In this document: piece after piece, positions 24,989-34,137 of the stretch
Layout of the letters: every line of letters begins with the position of its first letter
How positions within the stretch are numbered: the stretch's first letter is position 1
Notes under the pieces: model-generated
Told to the model about the DNA's origin: nothing
Database searches by the model: none
The model's input: the letters and a program-made list of their open reading frames with translations, nothing else
Origin: CAYQQJ01 sp964419935
GTDB lineage: Bacteria > Pseudomonadota > Gammaproteobacteria > Pseudomonadales > Cellvibrionaceae
Reading direction: 5' to 3'
NCBI GenBank assembly: GCA_964419935.1
Contig: CAYQQJ010000001.1
Coordinates: forward strand, 1-64,000
Length of the DNA: 64,000 bases
Position numbers and translations under genes: made by a program

Positions 24989-25672
24989 TCAATCCTCCGC
25001 CCACAGACGCAGCAGATTGCTGCGGGTTTTCAATAGCAGGGCCAGAGTTTCCTCGGCCTGGCTATCCCGGCGATCAATTCCGCTATCTTCGCGCAGGTTG
25101 AAAATTGCCCGATCAAGGTCAAACAGCATTTCCCGCTGCTGCGGGTCGCGCACCAAACTGCGCAGCCAACCGACAATGACCAGCCGCGTACCCTGGATGA
25201 CGGGCGCCACCCGGTGCAGGCTGCTCGATGGGTAGAGAAACAAATGCCCAGCATTCAGTTTGATGTGGCGCTCGCCGGCTGCCTCGTCGAGTATCAGTTC
25301 ACCGCCGGTGTAGCTGTCGGGCGGCGTAATGAACAGTGTGAAAGAAAGGTCCGTTCGCTGGCCGTCGATGAACGCATCGTCCACATGAGTGCCGTAGGAC
25401 ATTCCGGCGTCGTAGCGGCTCAGCATGATCCTGACGAGATTACGAGGGCGCGCGGCGACTTGCACCAGATCATGTTGCAGCAGTAATTGTTCAACTTTCT
25501 TCAGTACGCCCGTAACCAGTCCGCTTGGTTTTGCCTGTAAATTGCGTTTGCGTTCCCGCGCGTGCCAGCCAGCGGTGCCGGTGCCGTCGACAAACAGGTC
25601 GTCCCGGCTGGCAATCTCGCGTATTGCAGAAAGGGTGGTGGCATCGAGCAGGTCCGGGATTTCTAGCATCAT
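24989..25672 (-). CDS. PKHD-type Fe(II)/2-oxoglutarate dioxygenase (PiuC/YbiX-like)
   Basis: 227 residues. The iron-binding facial triad is H and D in YGTHVDDAFI near residue 96 and H in SSSLHRVAPVIQGTR near 156, with the arginine for 2-oxoglutarate in GTRLVIVGWLRS. N-terminal LEIPDLLDATTLSAI and the C-terminal NLLRLWAED are as in the PiuC/YbiX group, often found with iron-uptake receptors and under Fur. A Fur-like site lies just upstream. Function in iron metabolism is inferred from family context; the true substrate is unknown. Confidence 0.88.
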   Translation of the reverse strand: MMLEIPDLLDATTLSAIREIASRDDLFVDGTGTAGWHARERKRNLQAKPSGLVTGVLKKVEQLLLQHDLVQVAARPRNLVRIMLSRYDAGMSYGTHVDDAFIDGQRTDLSFTLFITPPDSYTGGELILDEAAGERHIKLNAGHLFLYPSSSLHRVAPVIQGTRLVIVGWLRSLVRDPQQREMLFDLDRAIFNLREDSGIDRRDSQAEETLALLLKTRSNLLRLWAED

Positions 25673-25713
25673 TGTGAAACTGGATCCTTGACTAGGAGGC
25701 GGTAATTATTTTT

Positions 25714-25732
25714 GCGAATAGTTCTCATTGCT
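25714..25732. promoter_or_regulatory. Possible Fur box between divergent genes
   Basis: GCGAATAGTTCTCATTGCT matches about 10 of 19 positions of the Fur consensus, including the characteristic TTCTCATT half-type. It lies 42 bases from the dioxygenase start and about 105 bases before the ATG of the divergent gene. The match is modest; the PiuC-like neighbour raises its plausibility. Confidence 0.35.
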
Positions 25733-25837
25733 GATAATCTCTACCTGTTTACATTATCGTGCATCAGGGACCATTACGGTTTTACCCGTGCACCTGTTCC
25801 GGCACCTATTCCTACATTCTCTGAACGAGGAGAGACA

Positions 25838-26644
25838 ATGTTCGTCCGCAAAAAACTCTGGTTGGGCCTTAGCGCCGCACTGGTGACATCAACAACGGCT
25901 CTGCCGGTACTCGGTGCAGAAGAAGCTCAGACCATGCCGAATCATAACGCAATGCAGAGCCATGGCACCATGGCGTTGCCAGCGGGTGAGGGCGGCGAAG
26001 GCGCGAGTGTTGAAAGTATCGTTGACAGCGACTCCGCCTATCTGACTCAACTGGCATTGATGCGCGGCCACCTGAATGTTGGCCTGGAGCTCTATCGAAT
26101 AGGCGAACAGGCGGCGGCAGCCACCCATATGAAACACCCGGAAGACGAGCTCTACGCAGACCTGATCGCCGGGTTCGAAGCCCGAGACGTTCCGGGGTTC
26201 GCCAATCAGCTTGCCGCTTTGGCCAAGGTGGTGGAAAACCGGGGCTCGGTTGAGGATGCCAATGCGGCCTACGAAAATATCCTGGATGCGATCGGCGTCG
26301 CGGAAAACGCCGCAGACCGGCAGAATCCCGCAGTGCTGGGCAAGGTGATCCACGGCCTGGTTAAAACTGCGGCCATTGAATACGACATTGCCGTGGAAGA
26401 GGGCAAAATCGTCAACGGACACGAATATCAAGATGCGTTGGGTTTTGTGCGAACAGCTCAGGATTTCACTGCCGAACTGCGCAACCTGACCGAACAGGAT
26501 GATCTGGTCGACGAAATCGATGAGCAAATAGCCGGGATTCTCCCGGTATGGTCCGGTGTTGTGCCGCCCGAAACCACCGATACCCCACCATCGACGATAT
26601 ACGGCGCAGCCGCCCGTATCGAGTTTGCCACACTGCCTCTTTAG
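25838..26644 (+). CDS. Periplasmic His/Met-rich protein, unknown function
   Basis: 268 residues. ATG 25838 has a very good ribosome site (GAGGAGA). Signal peptide LWLGLSAALVTSTTALPVLGA is followed by a His/Met-rich stretch (MPNHNAMQSHGTM) likely to bind metal, then an all-helical domain (LTQLALMRGHLNVGLELYRIGEQAAAATHMKHPEDELY, VVENRGSVEDANAAYENILDAIG). No family recognised; the helical layout recalls imelysin/EfeO-type periplasmic proteins but key motifs are not evident. Divergent from the PiuC-like gene across a possible Fur site, hinting at iron or copper handling. Confidence 0.65.
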   Translation: MFVRKKLWLGLSAALVTSTTALPVLGAEEAQTMPNHNAMQSHGTMALPAGEGGEGASVESIVDSDSAYLTQLALMRGHLNVGLELYRIGEQAAAATHMKHPEDELYADLIAGFEARDVPGFANQLAALAKVVENRGSVEDANAAYENILDAIGVAENAADRQNPAVLGKVIHGLVKTAAIEYDIAVEEGKIVNGHEYQDALGFVRTAQDFTAELRNLTEQDDLVDEIDEQIAGILPVWSGVVPPETTDTPPSTIYGAAARIEFATLPL

Positions 26645-26666
26645 GGCCGATCTCGTAGTTCATCCT

Positions 26667-26689
26667 CGGAGCCCGATGGGCTCCGTTTT
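26667..26689 (+). terminator. Rho-independent terminator
   Basis: Perfect stem CGGAGCCC / GGGCTCCG with GAT loop followed by TTTT, 23 bases after the preceding stop codon. Confidence 0.85.
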
Positions 26690-26841
26690 CTGTTCACGTC
26701 TCCCTTTCATGCGGGATTAGTACGCATAGATGGTCTTTTCGCACCACGGCGCTTGGCTTCCCCATTCTTCCCCCCTATCATCGGAACTGCCCATCCGGCG
26801 TGAACTCTAACGCCGGCAATATTCTTCAATCTGGAGCCTTT

Positions 26842-28062
26842 ATGTTTTCTTGGAAATATCTGTTGCGCGGGCTGGCCTGCCTCTTGATTAGTGCCAGCAG
26901 CAATAGCGCATGGGCGGTTACCGGGGAAGAATTTGCCAGTTGCGTTGCCGAATTCAAGGAGGAAGCGGCCACACGGGGAATCTCACAGACAGTCATAGAT
27001 AACAGCCTTGCCGGTGTCGAACTGTCCACTCGAGTTCTTGAGCTGGATCGCCAGCAGCCGGAATTCACCACCACATTTGCCGATTATTTCAATCGTCGGG
27101 TGACACCTGAACGTGTCGCCAAGGGGCGACTCCTTCTTGCCGAACATCGCGAACTGCTCGAAAAAATCGAGGTACAGTATGGCGTGGCGCCGCAGTATCT
27201 GGTGTCCTTCTGGGGCCTGGAAACAAATTTCGGCAGCTTTTTCGGCCGTATGCAGGTACTCGACTCCCTCGCCACGCTCGGTTGCGATCCCCGGCGTCGC
27301 ACTTTTTTCACCGAGCAGTTAATGGCGGCCCTCAGCATTATCGACGAGGGTTCCATTGCCGCCGAGCAGATGGAAGGCTCCTGGGCCGGTGCCATGGGCC
27401 ATGTGCAGTTCATGCCCACTGTGTTCGTTAAACACGCGCTGGATTATGACGGCGACGGCCGTCGCGATTTGTGGAACAGCCTGCCGGATGCCATGGCTTC
27501 TGCCGCCAACTTCCTCAACGCCATTGGTTGGAAGGAGGGCGAGCGTTGGGGGCGTGAAGTGCGTTTACCAAAGGATTTTCCCTATCTGGAAGCGGGCATG
27601 AACAATCGCAAATCCCTGGCCGAGTGGCAGAAAATGGGGGTGCGGCGCAGTGATGGCAGCGCGCTGCCGCAGGAGGACATGATGGCCTCACTGCTGGTGC
27701 CTGCGGGGCACGAAGGGCCGGCTTTTCTCGTGTACCACAACTTCAAGGTGATCATGGGCTGGAACCGTTCCGAATTCTACGGCATCGCCGTGGGCCAGCT
27801 TGCCGACCGCATTGCCGGCATGGGGCGACTGCTGCAACCCCCACCGGAAGATGCGCCCCGTCTGCGGCGTGCGCAAGTGATTGACCTGCAGACCACGCTC
27901 AACAACAAAGGCTTCGACGCCGGTGCCGCAGACGGAATACTCGGGCCGGGCACGCGCAAGGCCATCAGCGCCTTTCAGCACCAGCAAGGCATGGTGGCCG
28001 ACGGATTTGCCAGTCGAGAAGTCTTGACCCGGCTCGGCGTGGACCTCGACACTGCCGAATAA
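26842..28062 (+). CDS. Lytic murein transglycosylase (MltB family) with peptidoglycan-binding domain
   Basis: Cleaves peptidoglycan glycan strands to 1,6-anhydro products. About 406 residues from ATG 26842 (GGAG 7 bases upstream). Signal peptide GLACLLISASSNSAWA is not followed by a lipobox cysteine, so it should be soluble periplasmic. The MltB/SLT domain holds the catalytic glutamate in SFWGLETNFGSFFG near residue 122 and the substrate loop SWAGAMGHVQFMPTVF. The C-terminal ~65 residues form a PG_binding_1 domain (LQTTLNNKGFDAGAADGILGPGTRKAISAFQ). Both domains are intact. Confidence 0.9.
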   Translation: MFSWKYLLRGLACLLISASSNSAWAVTGEEFASCVAEFKEEAATRGISQTVIDNSLAGVELSTRVLELDRQQPEFTTTFADYFNRRVTPERVAKGRLLLAEHRELLEKIEVQYGVAPQYLVSFWGLETNFGSFFGRMQVLDSLATLGCDPRRRTFFTEQLMAALSIIDEGSIAAEQMEGSWAGAMGHVQFMPTVFVKHALDYDGDGRRDLWNSLPDAMASAANFLNAIGWKEGERWGREVRLPKDFPYLEAGMNNRKSLAEWQKMGVRRSDGSALPQEDMMASLLVPAGHEGPAFLVYHNFKVIMGWNRSEFYGIAVGQLADRIAGMGRLLQPPPEDAPRLRRAQVIDLQTTLNNKGFDAGAADGILGPGTRKAISAFQHQQGMVADGFASREVLTRLGVDLDTAE

Positions 28063-28244
28063 TCGGCGGGTGCTTAACTTGCAGGGCAATCCGGTTGCCC
28101 TGGTGGCTGTTGCTGGTAAGATGGCGCCCCCTGAAACTTCGCGCCTGACCAGCACGATACTGTCAACGTCCGGTACTCGAACGCTGCCACCGTCTGCCGC
28201 TACTGGCTTTTTCTGAACTGAATGAGACGAATCGACACGATCCT

Positions 28245-29702
28245 ATGAAAAACATTGCGCTGTTATTGTTTTCGCTTTGCTATGCCCAGGCGGCCAACGC
28301 CGGTTTTATCCAGCTGTTCAAAGACGAGCAGGGCGAAACCAAATGGCAATACGTGGCCAATTTTTCCAGCGGCGTGCTGATTATTCTATTGTCGCTGACG
28401 GTGATTACGTTATTTTTCAGCCACCGGCGAGCGCAAAAAGCCAATCGCGCACTGGAGGAGATTCGCAACGTACTGGAGCATCGAGTGCAAACTCGCACAG
28501 CGACGCTGAACGAATCCAACCGCCTGTTGCAGGAAGCCAATCTGCTGCTGGAGGGCGAAATTGCTCATCACAAGGAGACCACTGGTTTACTCAAGTCCTC
28601 CGAGGCGTACATCAAGGATATTCTCGAGTCCATGCCGTTGATGTTGGTCGGTTTGAACAAGGATATGGAAGTGACCCAATGGAACAAGGGGGCGGAGGAG
28701 CATACCGGCATTGCCAGCAGTCAGACCATCGGCAAGAACCTATGGGAGGCCTATCCCACCATTACGGTCTCGCCGGATCAAATTACCGAGGTGCTGCAGG
28801 ACCAGAAGCCCATTACCATCAAACAGAGCCAGCGCGGTCAGTATTATTTCGACATCACCATTTACCCGCTGCACGCACAAATCGAGACGGGGCTGGTGAT
28901 TCTGATTGATGATGTCACTCAGCGCACCATGGCTGAAAATATGCTGATTCAGCGAGACAAGATGTCGTCCATGGGCGAGCTCGCCTCGACCATGGCTCAT
29001 GACATCGATATGCCCCTGCAGGCTATTTTGCACAACCTGGGTGCGGTTCGGCAGTTGATTGATCAGGGTGTGGAGAAATACGATCTCGATGCCTCCTCGC
29101 CTCTGGTCCACCAGGTTCATCAATTGCTGGAGGGTGCTGCCGAGAAAGGCAAGCAGGCCTCGGGTACCATCTGCAACCTGCTCAGCTTTGCGCGTAGTCA
29201 CGAGGATACCAAGCAACTGGTTTATCTGCCGGAAATCCTCGACCACTCGGTAGCCTTGGGCTGCGATATTATTTCCGAACCTTCAGGCCTGCGCTTCAAG
29301 GATATTCAGATCGAGCGACACTACGAGGAAAATTTGCCGCGGGTGCCAGCATATGCATCAGAGTTGCAACAGGTTTTTCTCAGCCTGTTTCGCCACGCAT
29401 GCCACGCGTTGGGCAATGTTGATCGGCCGGATTTCACGCCGTTGATCCGTATTGAAGTGATGGAGTTCTACGATGCGCTCTGGTTCAAAATTCAACACAA
29501 TGGTCTCGGGCTGACCAGCGAGGAACAGCAGGACATTTTTGAACCCTACTTCACCAACACCGCGACGGAATCCGGTGCCGGTGCAGAAAAACGTCTGTCA
29601 TTCTCCTATTTCATTATTACCGAACACCACCATGGTCAAATGGCGGTGACGTCGGACCTGGATGTCGGTACCACCTTCCATATGCAGTTGGAATTGCGTT
29701 AA
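28245..29702 (+). CDS. PAS-containing sensor histidine kinase with degenerate ATP-binding motifs
   Basis: 485 residues. Signal-like N-terminus, a short periplasmic part, membrane helix ~42-58 (GVLIILLSLTVITLFF), coiled coil 62-118, PAS domain ~120-230 (MLVGLNKDMEVTQWNKGAEEHTG), dimerisation box ELASTMAHDIDMPLQAI with phospho-acceptor H252, then the HATPase region. Catalytic motifs are eroded: the N-box asparagine position reads LFRHACHAL (H384), G1 is IQHNGLGL where DNGxG is normal (H418), and G2 GAGAEKRLS departs from GxGLGL. The H-box has D instead of E/N after His. It may not bind ATP normally. No response regulator is adjacent. Confidence 0.82.
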   Translation: MKNIALLLFSLCYAQAANAGFIQLFKDEQGETKWQYVANFSSGVLIILLSLTVITLFFSHRRAQKANRALEEIRNVLEHRVQTRTATLNESNRLLQEANLLLEGEIAHHKETTGLLKSSEAYIKDILESMPLMLVGLNKDMEVTQWNKGAEEHTGIASSQTIGKNLWEAYPTITVSPDQITEVLQDQKPITIKQSQRGQYYFDITIYPLHAQIETGLVILIDDVTQRTMAENMLIQRDKMSSMGELASTMAHDIDMPLQAILHNLGAVRQLIDQGVEKYDLDASSPLVHQVHQLLEGAAEKGKQASGTICNLLSFARSHEDTKQLVYLPEILDHSVALGCDIISEPSGLRFKDIQIERHYEENLPRVPAYASELQQVFLSLFRHACHALGNVDRPDFTPLIRIEVMEFYDALWFKIQHNGLGLTSEEQQDIFEPYFTNTATESGAGAEKRLSFSYFIITEHHHGQMAVTSDLDVGTTFHMQLELR

Positions 29703-29730
29703 CGCCAGTTAAGGCATTTTGTGGTCGTCA

Positions 29731-29758
29731 AAAAAAAGCGCTGACCTGAGTCAGCGCA
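29731..29758 (-). terminator. Rho-independent terminator of the GH18/GH16 gene
   Basis: Read on the minus strand: stem GCGCTGAC / GTCAGCGC with a 4-base loop followed by eight T residues. It lies 58 bases beyond the chitinase stop codon. The hairpin may also slow transcription from the plus-strand kinase gene. Confidence 0.85.
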
Positions 29759-29815
29759 AATACCGTTAACCGTTACCGTGTCAGTTCATTCGGCTGACGT
29801 CAGTTGTCCACCTCA

Positions 29816-32470
29816 TCAATTCACCGTTTGAACAAAATCAGTGCCGGCTTGGCGCAGAGAGGCAATTTCCCCGTTCACCTGCGCTGGCGTCAGCACTGTA
29901 TCCTTCTGGTAGTAGACCCAGTCCACATCTTCATAGTATTCGCGGTAACTGGTGGAGGTAATATATCCGCGGGAGTTGCAGTTGGGGTCGAAACAATCAT
30001 TGCTGAACCACAACTGAAACATGATGTACATCGGGTAATCCGGAGCAACACTGCCGCTGAAGCTGGTGTTGAGCACGCCGTCGATGTAGAACGCAATTTC
30101 ACCATCCTCAACCTGCATCACCAATGTGTGCCAGCCCGCCAGGCTGCCTGTGGTGCGTGTCACCCCATGGTTGCTGGGGTCATTCCAATCTACCAGGCGG
30201 TAGGTGCCGGCCCACATGGCCGGTGTACTTTCACCGGACCACCAGCCACCGTTCGGCAGGTACTCGAAGTCAATTTCGCTATAGGGCTCCGTGCCTTCAA
30301 CATAGTCTGTAATACCGAAAAAAGCCTCTATTGCCGTGTCGCCGTCGGGGCCGGTCGTGGGGGAGTCCGTCAGGTACATGCGGGCGGCCCAGGTGCCGTT
30401 TTTGTAGATCTGTTCGCCGCGAGCCACTTCCACCTGGGAGCTGGTACCGCTGGATGCGGCATTGCCGGAGATATTGTTGCCGCTGACGTTGGTGCTGGCC
30501 TTGAGGCGCATCAGCCGGTTATTCGGTGATGCGGGGTCGCTGATAAATGACACGTTCTGACTGCTCCAGCTGCCATTGCTCAAACCGGGTGAACCATCCC
30601 AGGTGCGGATATTCCAGCCATTCGCGGCGAGCTCGGAGGTCGAGTTATAGCTGAAGTCATCGAACAGGACCTGCCCGCTATTGGGGGTCGGCGTGCCGCC
30701 GGAACTCGAACTGCTTGAACCGGAGCCGCCGGTGCTGGAAATGCGGAACCAATCGATGTTCCAGCCGCTCTGGGGTGCATACAGGCCGAACGCGAAAGTG
30801 CCTGCGTTGAGGGTGACGGTGTGGCTCACGGTGGTCCAGTTTTGCCAGCCGCCTGTGGCGGGTACGGGCACTTGTCCCAGTTGAACCTGGCCGGCGTCGA
30901 GATCCAGAGACAGCGCCGAGCCATTCAGGCTGGCGACACGATATTCCACGAGATAGCTGCCGCTCGCCGGTATGGTGATGTTGGCATAGGCCAGCCAATC
31001 GCCGGTGTCGATGTAGCCCACGTTGGTGCCGCCATCATTGGTGGGCTCCAATTGAATGCCGGACATGGCGGAATAGTCTTCGGCCTGGATGAGCTGACTG
31101 AAACTGTTGCCGGAACTGCCAGAGCTTGAACTGGACGACGAGCTTGAGCTTGAACTGGAACTCGATGAACTGCTGCTGGAGCCCCCGCAGGAAGAACCAC
31201 TGGCCGGATCCCAGTAGTAAGTACTTACCGTGGGAATATAACCGGGGTTGTCGTGTTCTGCGACGTAATAGGCGCCCTCGTAAAATACCACGTCACCGGC
31301 GTAATAGGTATTGCCGAATACCCATACGGGGCAACTGGAGCCACCGGAGGACGAACTGCTGGAGCTGGACGAACCGCCGGACTGTTCGATGACTTCATCG
31401 ATGGCATTCAGCAAACTGTAAGGGCCTGTCACGTCGTGGGACATTTCCCAGATCATCACCCCGGAACCCTGCGAGAGTGCCAATTCGGTTTTTGCCTTGA
31501 TAGTCGGTATGCCGTTGTAGGTGATATAGCTACAGCCATTGCACGGGGTGCCGACAAGATCGCTATTGGCCGCCCCGGTGCCGAACTGACTGAGAAGGCT
31601 TTGGTAGCTGTAATCTCTTCCGTTACCGGTTTGCGTATCCCCGTAGCTGCCAAAGCCGTAACCGTAAAAAGGCACACCCAGTACCAGCTTGTCCCGAGTC
31701 AGCCCGCGAGACTGCCAGGTAGCGATATGCGCTTCGGCCTGCGCCATGGTTGAGTGTTCGATGCCTGGCGTTCCCCAGGTGGTGCCAACGGCGTCGTAGG
31801 ACATGATGTTGACGAAATCAAAGTACGGGATGGATTCGATGGGAATCATCCCGCCGAAATAGGATGCGGTGGCGGAGGTTACCAGCTTGCCCTGGGGGTG
31901 CAGTGCGTTGGCCAGCGCTTCAATGAATGGCGTGTAATTGCCGGCGTCGTCGATGGCGGTCAATAGCACGCCTTCAAGATCCACATCCAACCCATCCAGA
32001 TTAAAATCGCTGACGAACTGCACCAGGTTATTCACCAGGGTTTGTCGGCTGCCCGGCTGCAGCAACGTCTGCCAGTCGCCGGAACAGGGGGGAATGCCGC
32101 CCCCACCGAGGGAAACCAGAACTTTCACACCGGCCTGATGGGCCTGCTGCACCACATAGTGAATGTCGGCACCGGTGGCCCCCACCATGCATGCCGGATT
32201 GCCGTTGATCGCCACCGCACCGCTGGACGTCGGGTTGAGAAATGAAATGTTGATATGAGTCAGCTTGTCGAGGTCGGTGTTGTTGACGGTCGTGACCAGG
32301 TTTTTATAGCTGGGCATATAGCCCACGACCTTGGGTGCCGCGAGTGTGGTCACTGACACTGACGCCAGTATCAGTACACTAAAGGTGCGAACGACTGCGC
32401 GACGCAAAACAGTGCCGGCCTGGACGAGATCATGACTGAACCGCACCGGTTTGTTTATGAACAAATCCAT
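29816..32470 (-). CDS. Bifunctional secreted glycoside hydrolase: GH18 chitinase - CBM5/12 - CBM6 - GH16
   Basis: 884 residues, export signal ~25-45. GH18 ~47-365 with LDGLDVDLEG (catalytic acid E166) and the NIMSYDAVG strand. A poly-Ser linker (~367-378) leads to a CBM5/12 chitin-binding module (~380-423: WVFGNTYYAGDVVFYEGAYYVA). A second linker of about 20 consecutive Ser leads to a CBM6-like module (~461-578: QAEDYSAMSGIQ...DTGDWLAY). A third Ser linker precedes a GH16 domain (~600-860) with the nucleophile/acid motif SEIDFEYLP (E732, D734, E736). Two intact catalytic sites suggest action on composite chitin/beta-glucan material. GGAGA upstream of the ATG. Its own terminator follows; an AraC-type gene lies upstream on the same strand. 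Confidence 0.92.
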   Translation of the reverse strand: MDLFINKPVRFSHDLVQAGTVLRRAVVRTFSVLILASVSVTTLAAPKVVGYMPSYKNLVTTVNNTDLDKLTHINISFLNPTSSGAVAINGNPACMVGATGADIHYVVQQAHQAGVKVLVSLGGGGIPPCSGDWQTLLQPGSRQTLVNNLVQFVSDFNLDGLDVDLEGVLLTAIDDAGNYTPFIEALANALHPQGKLVTSATASYFGGMIPIESIPYFDFVNIMSYDAVGTTWGTPGIEHSTMAQAEAHIATWQSRGLTRDKLVLGVPFYGYGFGSYGDTQTGNGRDYSYQSLLSQFGTGAANSDLVGTPCNGCSYITYNGIPTIKAKTELALSQGSGVMIWEMSHDVTGPYSLLNAIDEVIEQSGGSSSSSSSSSGGSSCPVWVFGNTYYAGDVVFYEGAYYVAEHDNPGYIPTVSTYYWDPASGSSCGGSSSSSSSSSSSSSSSSSSSSGSSGNSFSQLIQAEDYSAMSGIQLEPTNDGGTNVGYIDTGDWLAYANITIPASGSYLVEYRVASLNGSALSLDLDAGQVQLGQVPVPATGGWQNWTTVSHTVTLNAGTFAFGLYAPQSGWNIDWFRISSTGGSGSSSSSSGGTPTPNSGQVLFDDFSYNSTSELAANGWNIRTWDGSPGLSNGSWSSQNVSFISDPASPNNRLMRLKASTNVSGNNISGNAASSGTSSQVEVARGEQIYKNGTWAARMYLTDSPTTGPDGDTAIEAFFGITDYVEGTEPYSEIDFEYLPNGGWWSGESTPAMWAGTYRLVDWNDPSNHGVTRTTGSLAGWHTLVMQVEDGEIAFYIDGVLNTSFSGSVAPDYPMYIMFQLWFSNDCFDPNCNSRGYITSTSYREYYEDVDWVYYQKDTVLTPAQVNGEIASLRQAGTDFVQTVN

Positions 32471-32833
32471 GGTTATGTCTCCGAATGGTTATGATCCTGC
32501 CAAGCTCGTATTGCGCCTGCGTGATTGTCTTAATCACACGTGGCTGCAGGAATGGCTACGCTGGCAAGGGTCTGTGGTAAAAGGATCTGGGGTAATAAGC
32601 GCTACGTTAAGGACGCTACCACCATCAAAAAAGCCGTTCCAGCGCTGGCTGAAAGTCATACCCGAACGCGCGGAAGTCGAACGTTTGTCGAGAAGTTTTG
32701 TGATGTTTGTCGCGCTATGCCATTGACCGTGTCGCCTCACGATAAAGGCCCATAACGCGCTCGGTAAAGTGGGAAAGGTGCCGCCAGCTGGCATTTGTGC
32801 CATTCCCGGAACCCGGCTTGATCAAGCAACCGG
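32471..32833. other. Intergenic region upstream of the chitinase with a small palindrome
   Basis: 363 bases. The only feature seen is GTGATTGTCTTAATCAC (32521-32537), a 6-bp inverted repeat with a 5-base spacer, about 50 bases before the chitinase ATG on its strand, a plausible operator position. The spacing does not fit a Crp site. No credible gene in either strand. Confidence 0.35.
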
Positions 32834-33979
32834 CTAACCCAGATGTTGCTGGCGGTAATGACTGGGGGTGACGCCAATGCGCTTTTTAAAGGCCTGGTTG
32901 AATACCGACTTGCTGTTGAAGCCGCAGTTTTTCATGATTTCGCTGATGGAATAACGCTGTAGTTGCATATCGGCCAATTGCGATTTGGCTTCCGCTATGC
33001 GGTAACAACTGATCATTTCGAAGAAGTTTTTATTCAGCTTGCGGTTGATCGTGTGGGACAAAAGCTTGGGCGAAACGTCCAGCCGCGCGGCGAGACGGTC
33101 AAGAGTAATGTGGGGCTCGAGAAAGGGTTTCTCGGTGTCCATCATCGTCAACAGACTTTCCAACAAGGGTTCGCATTGATCTCGCGGCGTTGCCGGGGTG
33201 GCTATGGCGTGTTCCGGCTGTATGTCGGCCAGCCCCTGCGAGTTGAGCAGGAGATACACCACAAGCGCGCCGATCAGAATCAAGCGAATGTAGCTCTCGG
33301 CGATACCCATGAAACTGGCCATCCCCAAATTGAGCAGACGGGATTCGACTAGCGCCAACATCAGCCACGCGCTGACACACAAAAAGCCCGGCAATAACAA
33401 CTTGAGCCATTGCAAATCCACCTTGCTGACCGAGATCGAGTGAGTCTTCAGATAATGGATGTACTGGTATAGCTTGCTGACGCAGAGCAGGCTGTAGCCA
33501 AACACCGACAGGCGCTGTGCCCAGATAAGCGCCTCGAACCAGGGGTTGGCAATAACCAGGCTCCAGTCGTGGGCATAGGCGAGCTTGGCGTTTTCATCCA
33601 AACGGTAGTAAATGACATACATGTAGAACGGGTACAGCAGTGCAGGCAGAAGGTGGAGCAGGTCCCGGGGCTTAAGCGCGAAGTCGCGATAGATGGCGGC
33701 CCGGGTGAAGCCGTAGAGCAATGGCCCCTGTAACAACAGGGAAAATCCGAACAGAAAAAAAAGATTGGCGGACACAGAGGACACGGCGGCATTGATGTTG
33801 GCGTTCCAGTAGATGAGTGTGTCTACCGCATGGAGAACCCACTGGAAGAAAAACACCGCCAGCAACAGGTTTTTCAAGCGGCGACTCTGGGCGATAAGCA
33901 GAAATGTCAGCACCAGCGACATCACCGCGCACAGCAGTACGGCAATATCGTTCAGATTGAATAGTTTGAGCTCGATCAT
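32834..33979 (-). CDS. Membrane-anchored AraC-family transcriptional regulator
   Basis: 381 residues. Residues 1-250 contain about seven hydrophobic helices (for example DIAVLLCAVMSLVLTFLLIA, YIRLILIGALVVYLLL), followed by a C-terminal AraC DNA-binding domain with two helix-turn-helices (ITLDRLAARLDVSPKLLSHTIN and ISEIMKNCGFNSKSVFNQAF, ending RIGVTPSHYRQ). Such 7TM-AraC proteins are common in polysaccharide degraders and are thought to sense extracellular sugars directly through the membrane part. It lies upstream of the GH18/GH16 gene on the same strand and is the best candidate to control it; that is inference. Confidence 0.9.
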   Translation of the reverse strand: MIELKLFNLNDIAVLLCAVMSLVLTFLLIAQSRRLKNLLLAVFFFQWVLHAVDTLIYWNANINAAVSSVSANLFFLFGFSLLLQGPLLYGFTRAAIYRDFALKPRDLLHLLPALLYPFYMYVIYYRLDENAKLAYAHDWSLVIANPWFEALIWAQRLSVFGYSLLCVSKLYQYIHYLKTHSISVSKVDLQWLKLLLPGFLCVSAWLMLALVESRLLNLGMASFMGIAESYIRLILIGALVVYLLLNSQGLADIQPEHAIATPATPRDQCEPLLESLLTMMDTEKPFLEPHITLDRLAARLDVSPKLLSHTINRKLNKNFFEMISCYRIAEAKSQLADMQLQRYSISEIMKNCGFNSKSVFNQAFKKRIGVTPSHYRQQHLG

Positions 33980-34137
33980 GGGCGGTTCCCGATATTCCCG
34001 AAATAACAGCTTAATCAGCTGGCGGAGTCACTATCTGGGATGAGTTTTATTATTATTCTGCAACGTTGAGTTGCGAGTCGTTTTCAACAAGCATACGCCG
34101 GCGTGAGCCCGGCTGCTGAGGCATAGGTCACATGCAG

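Noticed and set aside
32521..32537. Crp binding site upstream of the chitinase
   Set aside because: GTGA and TCAC halves are 9 bases apart where Crp needs 6. Kept only as an unassigned palindrome.
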